This document shows positions 9,102-17,890 of a stretch of 64,000 nt of DNA, in pieces. Positions within the stretch are counted from its first letter, which is position 1; the number at the start of each line of letters is the position of its first letter. The notes beneath the pieces are model-generated. The model did not search any database and had not been told where the DNA came from. It saw only the letters and a program-made list of their open reading frames with translations. The DNA is taken from positions 434,001-498,000 of the forward strand of contig NZ_JACHVV010000004.1 in assembly GCF_014190935.1 (NCBI RefSeq). Direction: 5' to 3'. This DNA comes from Chryseomonas sp014190935. GTDB taxonomy: Bacteria > Pseudomonadota > Gammaproteobacteria > Pseudomonadales > Pseudomonadaceae. The position numbers and the translations under genes were made by a program.

Positions 9102-10034
9102 ATGGATCATCTCTTCAATCTGCGCGCCTTCGCCTGCGTGGCCCAGACCGGCAGCTTCACCGCCGCCGCGCGCCAGCTGGAACTCACCACCGCCTATGTG
9201 TCGCGGGCGGTCAGCCAGCTGGAGCAGCACCTGCAGACCCGGCTGCTGCACCGCACCACCCGCCAGTTGCGCCTGACCGAAGCCGGCGAACGCTACCTGG
9301 TGCGCTGCCAGCGCATCCTCGCCGATCTCGACGAAGCCGATGCCGAGGCCCGCCACGCCCTGGCCGTGCCGCGCGGCCGGCTGCGCATCCACACCATGAC
9401 CGGCCTCGGCCAGCACTACCTGATCCAGAGTCTGGCCAGCTATGGCGAGCGCTATCCCGAGGTCGACCTGGATCTGCAACTGACCAACACCTTCACCGAC
9501 ATCCTCAAGGAAGGCTACGACCTGTCGCTGATCCTCGCCGACGGCCTACCGGACTCGGCCTTCTGCTCGGCGCGCCTGGGCAGCACCCACAGCGTGCTCT
9601 GCGCGGCGCCCGCCTACCTGGAGCGCCAGGGCCGGCCGACCACCCCGGCGGAGCTGACCGGGCACCGCTGCCTGCGGCTGGTCAATCGCGCCATGGCGCC
9701 GGATCGCTGGTTGCTGGAAGGGCCGGAGGGCTTGGCCGAGGTGGCGGTGGATCGACCGCCCTTCCAGGTCAACACCGCCGATGCCCTGGCCGAAGCCGTG
9801 GCCAGCGGCCTGGGCATCGGCGCCCTGCCGCTGTACGCCGCGGTCGAGGGTCTGGCCAGTGGCCGTCTGCAACGGGTGCTGCCCGGGCACCGGCTCTATG
9901 CCCTGGACATCCATGCGCTCTATCCCTCGCGGCGCTTTCTCGATGCCAAGATCCGCACCCTGGTGGACCACCTGCGCGAGACCCTGCCGGCCCTGCTGGA
10001 GCGCGACCGGCAGCGGGTGGAAGGCAGCGCCTAG
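9102..10034 (+). CDS. LysR-family transcriptional regulator
   Basis: A 310-residue LysR regulator. The winged HTH spans residues 1-60 (FNLRAFACVAQTGSFTAAARQL ... LEQHLQTRLLHRTTRQLRLTEAG) and a periplasmic-binding-like effector domain follows from about 90. It belongs to the CrgA/AaeR-like branch (TRLLHRTTR). The start at 9102 gives the canonical MDHLFNLRAF; an in-frame ATG at 9063 has a better purine-rich stretch upstream, so 13 extra residues are possible. It is divergent from the FUSC efflux gene, its likely target. Its TAG stop lies in a CTAG that is the left target duplication of the MITE at 10035-10218. Confidence 0.88.
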   Translation: MDHLFNLRAFACVAQTGSFTAAARQLELTTAYVSRAVSQLEQHLQTRLLHRTTRQLRLTEAGERYLVRCQRILADLDEADAEARHALAVPRGRLRIHTMTGLGQHYLIQSLASYGERYPEVDLDLQLTNTFTDILKEGYDLSLILADGLPDSAFCSARLGSTHSVLCAAPAYLERQGRPTTPAELTGHRCLRLVNRAMAPDRWLLEGPEGLAEVAVDRPPFQVNTADALAEAVASGLGIGALPLYAAVEGLASGRLQRVLPGHRLYALDIHALYPSRRFLDAKIRTLVDHLRETLPALLERDRQRVEGSA

Positions 10035-10218
10035 GTTCTGTACGAAAAGTCGCCGAACGAAGGTCAGGCGAGGCCTGGGCGGCCCCGCGAAAACGCTGAG
10101 GAAGCGGATCGGACTCGCGCTCGAGTTTACGCGTGGTAAATGAGCATTCCGACGGGGCTGGCCATCCAGGCGGTTTTCAACGACGCATCACCGAGTGCAG
10201 GCAGTTTTCGTACAGAAC
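10035..10218. mobile_element. 184-bp non-autonomous element (MITE) with terminal inverted repeats and CTAG duplication
   Basis: The ends are perfect 14-bp inverted repeats, GTTCTGTACGAAAA at 10035-10048 and its complement at 10205-10218. The element is flanked on both sides by CTAG (10031-10034 and 10219-10222). No transposase ORF fits inside. A CTAG duplication is typical of IS5-family transposition, which is the inferred parent; the exact IS was not identified. Each CTAG supplies the stop codon of one neighbour: TAG of the LysR gene on the left and TAG of cytochrome b561 on the right. The insertion therefore broke neither gene. Confidence 0.85.
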
Positions 10219-10752
10219 CTAGAGGCGTTGCTCGGGGAGCATCCGCTCCAGCGTCCCGTCCCGGCGGATCGCCACATGCCAGACCACCGCCGCCACGTGC
10301 AGCAGCACCAGGCCATAGACGGCGAACTGGCCGGCCACATGGATGCGATTGGCGAGGATGCCGAGGGCTTCGTGCCGGGGAAAACCCGGCAGGGAAAACA
10401 GCCCGAACACCGGCACCGGCTGGCCCTGGCCGGCCATCAGGTAGCCGGTCACCGGCATCAGCAGCAGCACGGCATAGAGCAGGCCGTGGTTGAGACCGGC
10501 GAGCAGCCGCAGCAGGCGTCCATCGCGGGGGCTGGCGGGCGGCGCAGGATGCCGCCAGCGCCAGGTCAGGCGGATCAGGATCAGCAGGAACACCGAGATC
10601 CCGGTGGATTCGTGCAGCAGGTACCAGAGGGTACGCACCGGTCCGGGCGGAAAGTTTTCCGCCACCCAGACGAAGGGCAACAGCAGGCACAGCAGGGCGA
10701 CGGTCAGCCAGTGCAGGGCCTGGGCGAAGCCGGTGTAGCGGTCGATGGCCAT
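10219..10752 (-). CDS. Cytochrome b561 (diheme inner-membrane electron carrier)
   Basis: A 177-residue protein, the usual length for bacterial CybB-type b561. Four transmembrane helices carry the heme histidines: ALHWLTVALL (His14), LLHESTGISVF, LNHGLLYAVLLLMPVTGYLM, and the RIHVAGQFAVYGLVLLHVAAVVWH pair near the C-terminus. This family moves electrons between quinol and a periplasmic partner, and some members react with superoxide. It sits 89 nt downstream of the ArsB-like gene on the same strand and could be the last gene of that transcript. Its stop codon is in the right CTAG of the MITE. Confidence 0.9.
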   Translation of the reverse strand: MAIDRYTGFAQALHWLTVALLCLLLPFVWVAENFPPGPVRTLWYLLHESTGISVFLLILIRLTWRWRHPAPPASPRDGRLLRLLAGLNHGLLYAVLLLMPVTGYLMAGQGQPVPVFGLFSLPGFPRHEALGILANRIHVAGQFAVYGLVLLHVAAVVWHVAIRRDGTLERMLPEQRL

Positions 10753-10841
10753 GGGCGATGCTCCGTAGCGGACGAGCCCCGATAGTGCCCCAGGCGCAGC
10801 GACAACGCCGCTACGCCTGGGGACCGTCCGTCAGAGCTGGC

Positions 10842-12110
10842 TCAAAGATGGATAAGCGCAGCCAGCGCCAGCAACAGCGCCGGGATCATCACCACGGCGC
10901 CCAGCTTGAGGAATTGCCAGAAGCTCACCGACAGCCCTTCGCGGCGCAGCGCGGCCAGCCACAGCAGGGTCGCCAGGGAACCGGTGATGGACAGGTTGGG
11001 GCCGAGGTCGATGCCGATCAGCACGGCACCGGCGATCTTTTCCGAGACATGGGCGGCCTGCACCGCTGCCCCCGCCAGCAGCCCGGCCGGCAGGTTGTTG
11101 ACCAGGTTGCTGCCAAAGGCCACCAGCAACCCGGCGCCCCAGGCGGCGCGCTCCGGGGTCGCCTGGGCGGCGGCCTGCAGCTGATTGGCCAGCGCCTGCA
11201 GTACCCCGGTGGTCTCCAGGGCTTCCACCAGCACGAACAACCCGGCCACCAGCGGCAGGACGCCCCAGGAGATGTGCTTGAGCAACTCCAGGCCGCCGCC
11301 GCGCTTGCAGGCCACCACCACCAGGAAGGTGGCGAAGCCGGCGAGGAAGGTCGGCAGACCCAGCTCCAGATCCAGCGCCGAGGCGCCGAGCAGCACCAAG
11401 ATGGTCAGGATCAGGCCGCAGCCGGCGATGCGTCCGGTGGTGGGCAGCGCCTCTACCGCGCCCCCTTCGGAAAGCCGCTCGGCGCGCAGGACCTTGGCCT
11501 GGGTCGCCCAGAGAGTGAGGAAGGTCGCGGCGATGGCCAGGATCGACGGCACCGTGAACAGCGCCAGCCAGCGGCTCAGCTCGGGCATGTGCTCGGCGAA
11601 GACCACCAGGTTGGCCGGGTTGGAGATCGGCAGCACGAAGCTCGCCGCGTTGGCGATGAAGGCGCAGGAGAACAGATAGGGCAGCGGATTCTTCACCTTC
11701 GCCGCGCGGGTGGCGTAGTAGACCGCCGGGGTCAGCACCACGGCGCAGGCGTCGTTGGAAAGGAACACCGTGACCAGGATGCCGACGCCATAGACCAGCG
11801 CGAACAGCCGCAGCGCCGAGCCCTTGGCCGCGCGCACCGCGTGGCCGGCGACCCAGTCGAACAGCCCTTCCTTGCGGGCGATCTCGGCCAGCAGCATCAT
11901 GCCGATGAGGAACAGATAGACGTCGGTGCCCTTGGCGATGCCGTGCCAGACGCCGTCCAGCGGCAACAGCCCGAACACCGCCAAGAGTGCGGCGCCGGCG
12001 ACGGCGAACAGGGCCTCTGGCAGACCGAAGGGCCGCGAGACCACCCCGAGGGTGGCCAGGGCGGCGATGACCCACGTCAGGACGTGGGGAGTGGTGATGA
12101 TGGACCCCAT
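10842..12110 (-). CDS. ArsB/SLC13-type anion transporter
   Basis: A 422-residue, 11-12 helix membrane protein of the ArsB/NhaD (IT) superfamily. Signatures are VTVFLSNDACAVVLTPAVYY in the first half and the repeat-related GSNLVNNLPAGLL followed by GIDLGPNLSITGSLATLLW in the second. ArsB exports arsenite, but no arsR, arsC or arsH is nearby, so this may be a paralogue for another oxyanion. It follows the phosphoesterase gene by 48 nt on the same strand. The ATG at 12110 starts directly before the first helix. Confidence 0.85.
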   Translation of the reverse strand: MGSIITTPHVLTWVIAALATLGVVSRPFGLPEALFAVAGAALLAVFGLLPLDGVWHGIAKGTDVYLFLIGMMLLAEIARKEGLFDWVAGHAVRAAKGSALRLFALVYGVGILVTVFLSNDACAVVLTPAVYYATRAAKVKNPLPYLFSCAFIANAASFVLPISNPANLVVFAEHMPELSRWLALFTVPSILAIAATFLTLWATQAKVLRAERLSEGGAVEALPTTGRIAGCGLILTILVLLGASALDLELGLPTFLAGFATFLVVVACKRGGGLELLKHISWGVLPLVAGLFVLVEALETTGVLQALANQLQAAAQATPERAAWGAGLLVAFGSNLVNNLPAGLLAGAAVQAAHVSEKIAGAVLIGIDLGPNLSITGSLATLLWLAALRREGLSVSFWQFLKLGAVVMIPALLLALAALIHL

Positions 12111-12158
12111 GAAAGCGCTGTTCCTTCTAATCGATTCGCGAGACCGGCCTGGCCGACC

Positions 12159-13262
12159 TCACCATTTGCGGCCATTGCGATTGGGTCCCAGCTGGGTCCC
12201 CAGGACGCCCCTGGCCTGCCATTCACCCAGCTGGGTGCGATCCGAACCCCAGTCGGCGGGCGCGGCGACGGGGCACAGATGACCGTTCAGCTCCACCTCG
12301 TCACGGTCTTCGCCGCCCTGCGCATCCCGGACCCGGACCTGCAAGCGACGCACGCCCTCCGGCACGGGTCGGTCACCCCGATAACGGCCCTTGCCGAGCG
12401 GCTGCAGGGGCCACCAGGGACCGTCGTCGCAATGCCATTCGCAAGCCGTGAGCTCGCTCTCGGCCAGCACCAGCACCCGGCACTCGCGGACTTCGGCCAC
12501 GCCGGCGCCATTGAGGCGGGCATCACCGGGCGCGGTGATCTGCACCCACGGCCAGCCATCGGGCAATTCGCGAAAGCGCCAGCTCACCGCCGGACCATCC
12601 AGGGTGACCAGCGCGAATCCTACACCGCCTTCCTCGATCTGGCCGGTGGATCTGCAGGCGGCATAGAGCACGCCGCCGTCGTGGGCCAGTTCGTTGTAGT
12701 GGGTATGGCCGATCTCCACCAGGCGCACCGGGCCCTCATGCAGCAACCGCGCCACCCGCTCGGCCTCGCCGGGCCCCCGCAGGTCCGCCGGATAGCTGTG
12801 CATGAAGACCACGCAGCGCTGCTCCAGCCGGGTCGCCTGGTGCAACTCCTGCTCCAGCCACTGCACCTGCTCGCGGCCAAGGCGGAAATCCGGCCCGCCG
12901 ATGCCCGGCCCGCACATGTCGAGGAACAGGCAACGCACGCCGCCCACCTCCCTGGCATAAGGCAGTTGCGGCACCTGCAACTCGGCATAGAAGGGCCCGA
13001 GATCGCCGCCTTCCATGTCGTGGTCGCCGGTGATCACCGTTACTGGCAGCGGAAAGTCGTCCAGCAGGCGCTTGAGCAACCGATACTGCTCCGCGGTGCC
13101 ATTGTCGGCGTTGTCCCCGGGCAGGTAGACGAAATCCAGTTCGGTGCGCTCGCGCAGGCGCTGCAGGAGGGTCTGCAGGTCCCGGGCGTTGTCGGCCTCG
13201 GCGGTGGTCAGGTGCAGATCGCCGATATGGGCGAAGGCGAGAAAATCATCCTGGCGTGCCAT
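12159..13262 (-). CDS. Calcineurin-like metallophosphoesterase
   Basis: A 367-residue protein with the complete dimetal phosphoesterase motif set: GDLH (residues 14-17), GDNAD (about 49-53), GDHD (about 79-82), MHS (about 154) and GHTH (about 185-188). The first 200 residues are the catalytic domain, of the class III cyclic-nucleotide phosphodiesterase type. The C-terminal 150 residues are beta-rich, with no clear family. The start codon lies one nt after the MFS stop, and the SD (GGAGG) overlaps the end of the MFS gene, so the two are translationally coupled. There is no signal peptide, so it should act in the cytoplasm. The substrate is unknown. Confidence 0.88.
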   Translation of the reverse strand: MARQDDFLAFAHIGDLHLTTAEADNARDLQTLLQRLRERTELDFVYLPGDNADNGTAEQYRLLKRLLDDFPLPVTVITGDHDMEGGDLGPFYAELQVPQLPYAREVGGVRCLFLDMCGPGIGGPDFRLGREQVQWLEQELHQATRLEQRCVVFMHSYPADLRGPGEAERVARLLHEGPVRLVEIGHTHYNELAHDGGVLYAACRSTGQIEEGGVGFALVTLDGPAVSWRFRELPDGWPWVQITAPGDARLNGAGVAEVRECRVLVLAESELTACEWHCDDGPWWPLQPLGKGRYRGDRPVPEGVRRLQVRVRDAQGGEDRDEVELNGHLCPVAAPADWGSDRTQLGEWQARGVLGTQLGPNRNGRKW

Positions 13263-13263
13263 T

Positions 13264-14568
13264 TCAGCCTCCCACCACCGAACCGGTGGAACGCGCCGCC
13301 TCCCCGGCGACGTGCTCGTCGCGGGTCTCCGGCATCAGCAGCAGATAGAGCACGAAGCCCACCGCGGCGATCGCCGCCAGGGTGGTGAAGGCCGCGGCGT
13401 AGCCGAAGCGGACGATGATGATCCCGGCGATGGTGGCACTGATCGCCGCGCCCAGCCCCTGGGCGGTGGCGATGGCGCCCTGGCTGACGTTGAAGCGCCC
13501 GCTGCCGCGGGTCAGGTCGGCGACGATCACCGGCATCAGGGCGCCATAGATCCCCGCGCCGATGCCATCGAGCAATTGCACCGCCACCAGGTAGTAGGGA
13601 CTGTCGGAAAAGGTGTAGAGCACGCCGCGGATCGCCAGCACGGCGAAGGCGAAGAGAAAGATCGGCTTGCGCCCGAAGACATCGGCCTTGCGCCCCACCA
13701 GGATGGCCACCGGCACCATCACGCACTGGGCGGCGACGATGCAGACGGCCACCAGCGAGGTGGCGCTGTCCTTGCCGACGATATGGGTCAGCTGCTGGCC
13801 GACCGAGGTCAGCATGGCGGCATTGGCCAGGTGGAAGATGGCGGCCAGCAGTGCCAGCAGTTGCAGCTTGCGATTGGCCAGCAGCGCCTGCCAGGCCGAC
13901 ACCGGCTTGGCATCGCGGGCACCGACGTCGTCGCCCAGCCCCTGGGCCAGGTCATCGTCGATCTCGTCCTGGGGCACCCGGACGATGGCGACGATGGAGG
14001 CCGCGGCCAGCAGCGCCATCAGCCAGAACACCACGGTGGGACCGAAGAAATAGGCGAGGCCACCGGCCAGCGCCGCCGAGACGGCATTGCCGGCGTGGTT
14101 GAAGCCTTCGTTGCGGCCGATGTGCTTGGTGAAGGCCTTGGGGCCGACGATGCCCAGGGTGATGGCCGCCAGCGCCGGGGCGAAGATCGCTGCCGCGGCA
14201 TGGGCCAGCGACTGGGTGGCCGCCACCACGTAGAAGTTGGAGACGAAGGGCAGCAGCACGCTGCAGATGGTCACCACCAGGGCGGCGACGCCGACCATGA
14301 GGCGCTTGTGGCGGGTGCGGTCGATCAGGGCGCCGGCCGGGGTCTGGGCGATCAGCCCGGCGATGCCGGCGAGGGTCATGATGAAACCGGCGGTGGCCTC
14401 GTTCCAGCCCTCCCCCGGACCGCGCACGGCGATCAGGTAGATGGCGAGATAGGGGCCCAGGCCGTCGCGGACGTCGGCCAGGGTGAAGTTCAGGGCATCC
14501 AGGGCATGGCGCGCGCGGCGAGAGGGTTCGGCGCTGGCCCCGGCGGTCGGGAGACGGGTTTCGGACAT
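13264..14568 (-). CDS. MFS transporter
   Basis: A 434-residue major facilitator with twelve predicted helices. The loop 2-3 motif appears as AGALIDRTRHKRLMVG and the equivalent in the second half as LVGRKADVFGRKPIFL. A charged loop between helices 6 and 7 (VPQDEIDDDLAQGLGDDVGARDAK) is typical. The substrate is not predictable. It heads a likely transcript MFS, phosphoesterase, ArsB-like and perhaps cytochrome b561 (spacings 1, 48 and 108 nt). The 251-nt gap upstream, towards the bestrophin gene, shows no clear promoter. Confidence 0.87.
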   Translation of the reverse strand: MSETRLPTAGASAEPSRRARHALDALNFTLADVRDGLGPYLAIYLIAVRGPGEGWNEATAGFIMTLAGIAGLIAQTPAGALIDRTRHKRLMVGVAALVVTICSVLLPFVSNFYVVAATQSLAHAAAAIFAPALAAITLGIVGPKAFTKHIGRNEGFNHAGNAVSAALAGGLAYFFGPTVVFWLMALLAAASIVAIVRVPQDEIDDDLAQGLGDDVGARDAKPVSAWQALLANRKLQLLALLAAIFHLANAAMLTSVGQQLTHIVGKDSATSLVAVCIVAAQCVMVPVAILVGRKADVFGRKPIFLFAFAVLAIRGVLYTFSDSPYYLVAVQLLDGIGAGIYGALMPVIVADLTRGSGRFNVSQGAIATAQGLGAAISATIAGIIIVRFGYAAAFTTLAAIAAVGFVLYLLLMPETRDEHVAGEAARSTGSVVGG

Positions 14569-14819
14569 GAGCGGGCATCCGTAGCGAGATATAGGTCGCG
14601 GGACGCAGGTCCCACGGCACCTCTCGCCCCGGCCCGCCAGCGGCCCACGGCATGACCCGCTGGGCCCCAGCCAACCACCGCTGCCAGGGGAGATTGCAAA
14701 ATGTGACCGGAGCGAAGCGGCGCTAGTGCCGTGCCCTCACGAAAGAAATGCCTCTGGCGCGGGACTTTCCGCACGTTTTCCACCCTGGCGGCCCGGCGCC
14801 CCCCAGGTAACGCCGCCGA

Positions 14820-15773
14820 TCAGGCCACCCGTCGGCTCGGCGCGGCGTCGACCTCGGGCTGGGCCAGGGCCACGGCGCTGCCCTCTTCGCTGCGCGGCCT
14901 CAGCATCGACAGCAGGTTGGCCTCGATGGTGGCGCACAGCTTGTCCATGGTGATCTGGTGCTGGCTGTCGGCGAAGGGCGCCTGCAGATCGCTGCCGATG
15001 CGCTCCAGGGCCAGCAGCATGAAGCCGACCACGGTGGACACCAGCGGGGTGAACCAGCCAAGGGTCGAGACCAGGCCCAGCGGCATGGCGATGCAGAACA
15101 GAAAGCTGAACAGCTGCGGAAAGCAGACATAGGGATAGGGCAAGGGGGTGTTGGCGATGCGCTCCATGCCGCCCTGCCAGTTGGACATGTCCACCAGGGT
15201 CTCTTCCAGCCGCGCCAGGCGGATGCTGTCCAGCCGGCCCTGGCGGTATTCGCTGGCGATCAGCTCGGCGGTGCCGGCGAGGATGTCGTTGGCGAAGTTG
15301 AGGCTGCCGTCGGCCAGCGCCAGTTCGTGGCGGGCCAGATAGGGCGCGGCCGCCGCGGCCGGGTCCTGGCGCTTGAGCTGGGCGCGCAGGGCGTGCAGAT
15401 AGCCCATGTGCCGACGCAGGAGCACCGCCTTGACCCGGTTCTGCGCCCTGCCCTGGTCGTCGATCAGGGTCAGCACCTGGCGGCCGAAGCTGCGCGAGCT
15501 GTTGACCATGGCGCCCCACAGGGTGCGGGCCTCCCACCAGCGGGCATAGGCACTGTTGTTGCGAAAGCTGATCAGCACCACCAGCGCCGAGCACAGCAGG
15601 GTCAGGGGCGTCAGCGGCAGGTCGAAGCGCTCGTCGACGAACAGCATGGCGTCCACCGTCACCGCCACGTCCCACAGCAGCAGACCGAACAGCGACCAGC
15701 CGACATAGCTGAAGGTGGTGCGCAGGAACTGGATCTTCTTCTGGATGGAACGGAGCTGGATCGGACTGGACAT
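14820..15773 (-). CDS. Bestrophin-family chloride channel (UPF0187/YneE)
   Basis: A 317-residue bacterial bestrophin. The N-terminal helices include YVGWSLFGLLLWDVAV, followed by the signature FRNNSAYARWWEARTLWGAMVNSSRSF (about residues 70-96), the aromatic GGMERIANTPLPYPY segment (about 200), the second membrane pair and the conserved IGSDLQAPFADSQHQI near residue 270. Bacterial members form pentameric ion channels in the inner membrane. It is monocistronic, with gaps of 251 and 283 nt on either side that hold no visible gene. Confidence 0.92.
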   Translation of the reverse strand: MSSPIQLRSIQKKIQFLRTTFSYVGWSLFGLLLWDVAVTVDAMLFVDERFDLPLTPLTLLCSALVVLISFRNNSAYARWWEARTLWGAMVNSSRSFGRQVLTLIDDQGRAQNRVKAVLLRRHMGYLHALRAQLKRQDPAAAAAPYLARHELALADGSLNFANDILAGTAELIASEYRQGRLDSIRLARLEETLVDMSNWQGGMERIANTPLPYPYVCFPQLFSFLFCIAMPLGLVSTLGWFTPLVSTVVGFMLLALERIGSDLQAPFADSQHQITMDKLCATIEANLLSMLRPRSEEGSAVALAQPEVDAAPSRRVA

Positions 15774-16056
15774 CTGCTACTCCCGGCGGCGCGGATTCTC
15801 GATTCGCGGTTGCCCTGGCTGTCCTGTCGTCACGCCGCGAGCCGCTGGGCCCGTCGCCGCGCCTCTTCCCTGAGAATGCAACCTGTTCGCGAGACTAGTC
15901 GGCGGTCCTTAAGTCAAACTTAATCCGGAGCGACGGGCGGATCATGGCAAAGTGCCGTGCCAGAGCGCTCCGCCTTCACCCTAGCGCCTCTAGCCAGTGC
16001 CTTGACGACCGTCCGACCGCCGATCGGCGACTGCCCGGGCTACCGGGCGATACCGC

Positions 16057-17679
16057 TCAATCCTGCAGCCGACCAGCCAGCCGGGACAGGTCCTGGGACA
16101 CGCCGTGCAGGCGTTCGCTGGCACTCTGCGTCCGTTGCAGATCCTCTTCATTGTGCCGGGCGACAGTGACGATTTCCGCCAGGTTGCGGGCGATGTCCTC
16201 GGCCACCGAGGTCTGCTCTTCGGCCGCCGTGGCGATCTGCCGGTTCATGTCGCGAATGGCTTCCACGGCCAGGGTGATGCTGCGCAACCGCTCGCCCGAA
16301 GCCACCACCTGATCGCGTCCGGCACTGCTTTCGGCGGCGCCCGCACGCACCGCCTCGGCGGCTTCGTGGGCGGCGCCCTGCAGCGTCGCGATCAGCTGAT
16401 GGATCTCGCTGATGGAACTGGCCGTGCGCACCGCCAGGCTGCGCACCTCGTCGGCCACCACGGCGAAGCCACGCCCGGCGTCCCCTGCCCGAGCGGCCTC
16501 GATGGCGGCGTTGAGCGCCAGCAGGTTGGTCTGGTCGGCGATGCCGCGAATGACCTCCAGCACACTGCCGATACGCTCGCTGTCGTGCTCCAGGCGGGCG
16601 ATGACGGCGGCGGTGCGGGTGATCTCGGCATGCATCCGTTCGATGGTGGCGATGGTCTGGGTCATGCTCGTCTCGCCTTCCTGGGCCGCACGATCCGCAT
16701 CGTTGGCCGCCGTGGCGGCGCTGCCGGAGTGACGGGCCACCTCTTCCGCCGTGGCACTCATCTCGTGCATGGCGGTGGCCACCTGATCGGTACGCGAAAA
16801 TTGGTCGCGGATACCCTCGCCGCTGCGCTGGGCGATGGCCCCCAGCTCCTGGGTGGTGGCATCGAGCGCCCCGGTGCCCTGGCGCAACTGGCCGGCCAGA
16901 TCGACGAAAAACTCGCGCAGGCGGTTGGCGGCGCGGGCCAGCCGCCCCACCTCGTCGCGCCGCGACTCGGCCAGGGGCTGCCCCAGGCGTCCCTCGCTGA
17001 GCTGGACCAGTTGCTCGGTGACCCGCCCTAGCGGCCCGACGATGCGGCGATTGACCAGCCAGGCGCTGAGCAGGGCGATCAGGGCGGCAAAGGCGAGCAT
17101 GGCGCCGACCGCCAACAGCACGGTGCGCCGCGCCTCGGCACTCAGGGCCTCGGCCTGGCTGTTGGCGCGGGCGTGCAACGCGGTGACCAGAGCGGACAGC
17201 TGCTCGCTGGTGGCCCGGTCGATGCCCTTGACCGCGGCATCGCCCTGGGCCGCGGCATAGTCCGCGGCGACATAGGCCGCCAGGCCGCGTCGATAGGCTT
17301 CGCCCATCTCCCGGTGGCTCTGGGCGAGTTGCTGCAGGCGCTGGCGCAGTTCGGGTTCGTCGGCCCGCCGCTGCAACTGTTCCAGTGCGGTCTGGACCCG
17401 CGCTTCCTCTTCCTGGAATTGCTTCCAATAGCGCTCGCGCTGGTCGGCGGCACCGCCACGCAGCAGCACGTTCTTCCACTCCTGCACCTGGGACTTGAAG
17501 GCCAGGTTGGTGGCGTCCACCAGCCGCGCTTCCTCCAGCGGGCCGGTGAGGAGTCTTTGATAGCCGTCCAGTTGGCGGGACAGCAGGCCGAAACCGGCCA
17601 GGGCCAGCGCCAGCAACAGGACCAGGCCGCCGCCGATGAGCAACAGCAGTTGAGCACGCAGGGAACGAGAGGGATTCAT
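16057..17679 (-). CDS. Methyl-accepting chemotaxis protein
   Basis: A 540-residue transmembrane chemoreceptor. TM1 is at about 10-30, a helical periplasmic sensor domain of about 150 residues follows (four-helix-bundle style), TM2 is at about 190-210, then HAMP (NRRIVGPLGRVTEQLVQLSEG) and the cytoplasmic signalling hairpin. The hairpin tip is intact (EVIRGIADQTNLLALNAAIE, RGFAVVADEVRSLA). The ligand is unknown. The C-terminus lacks a CheR-docking pentapeptide. The promoter region carries two adjacent perfect palindromes at 17726-17755, 47-76 nt upstream of the ATG. Confidence 0.93.
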   Translation of the reverse strand: MNPSRSLRAQLLLLIGGGLVLLLALALAGFGLLSRQLDGYQRLLTGPLEEARLVDATNLAFKSQVQEWKNVLLRGGAADQRERYWKQFQEEEARVQTALEQLQRRADEPELRQRLQQLAQSHREMGEAYRRGLAAYVAADYAAAQGDAAVKGIDRATSEQLSALVTALHARANSQAEALSAEARRTVLLAVGAMLAFAALIALLSAWLVNRRIVGPLGRVTEQLVQLSEGRLGQPLAESRRDEVGRLARAANRLREFFVDLAGQLRQGTGALDATTQELGAIAQRSGEGIRDQFSRTDQVATAMHEMSATAEEVARHSGSAATAANDADRAAQEGETSMTQTIATIERMHAEITRTAAVIARLEHDSERIGSVLEVIRGIADQTNLLALNAAIEAARAGDAGRGFAVVADEVRSLAVRTASSISEIHQLIATLQGAAHEAAEAVRAGAAESSAGRDQVVASGERLRSITLAVEAIRDMNRQIATAAEEQTSVAEDIARNLAEIVTVARHNEEDLQRTQSASERLHGVSQDLSRLAGRLQD

Positions 17680-17725
17680 GGCAAGGGACCGAGAGGATGG
17701 CGCGGCCGGTCACTTCACTGCACTT

Positions 17726-17755
17726 TTATTGCAATAAGGTTTCAACTAGTTGAAA
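17726..17755. promoter_or_regulatory. Two adjacent perfect palindromes, probable operator
   Basis: TTATTGCAATAA (17726-17737) and TTTCAACTAGTTGAAA (17740-17755) are both exact palindromes, two nt apart, in an AT-rich patch of an otherwise GC-rich intergenic region. They lie between the divergent chemoreceptor (start 17679) and DUF748 (start 17891) genes, close to where the chemoreceptor promoter should be. Exact 12- and 16-bp palindromes side by side are unlikely by chance. The binding protein is not identifiable by eye. Confidence 0.6.
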
Positions 17756-17890
17756 GGCGGACTATTACCGCCATACGGTCACCAGTCGCCCCCAGAAGGT
17801 CGGTCCCACCGCTTTTGGGACGGCCAGCGCCCTCGTCGCCGGGGGCGCCGTGCCATAATCCGAGGCACCTTCGCCGTCCCAGATGCCTGC

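Noticed and set aside
10758..13388. Plus-strand open frame of 876 codons opposite the ArsB-like and phosphoesterase genes
   Set aside because: Its Gln/Arg/Gly-rich composition is typical of antisense frames in GC-rich DNA; both minus-strand genes have intact motifs.
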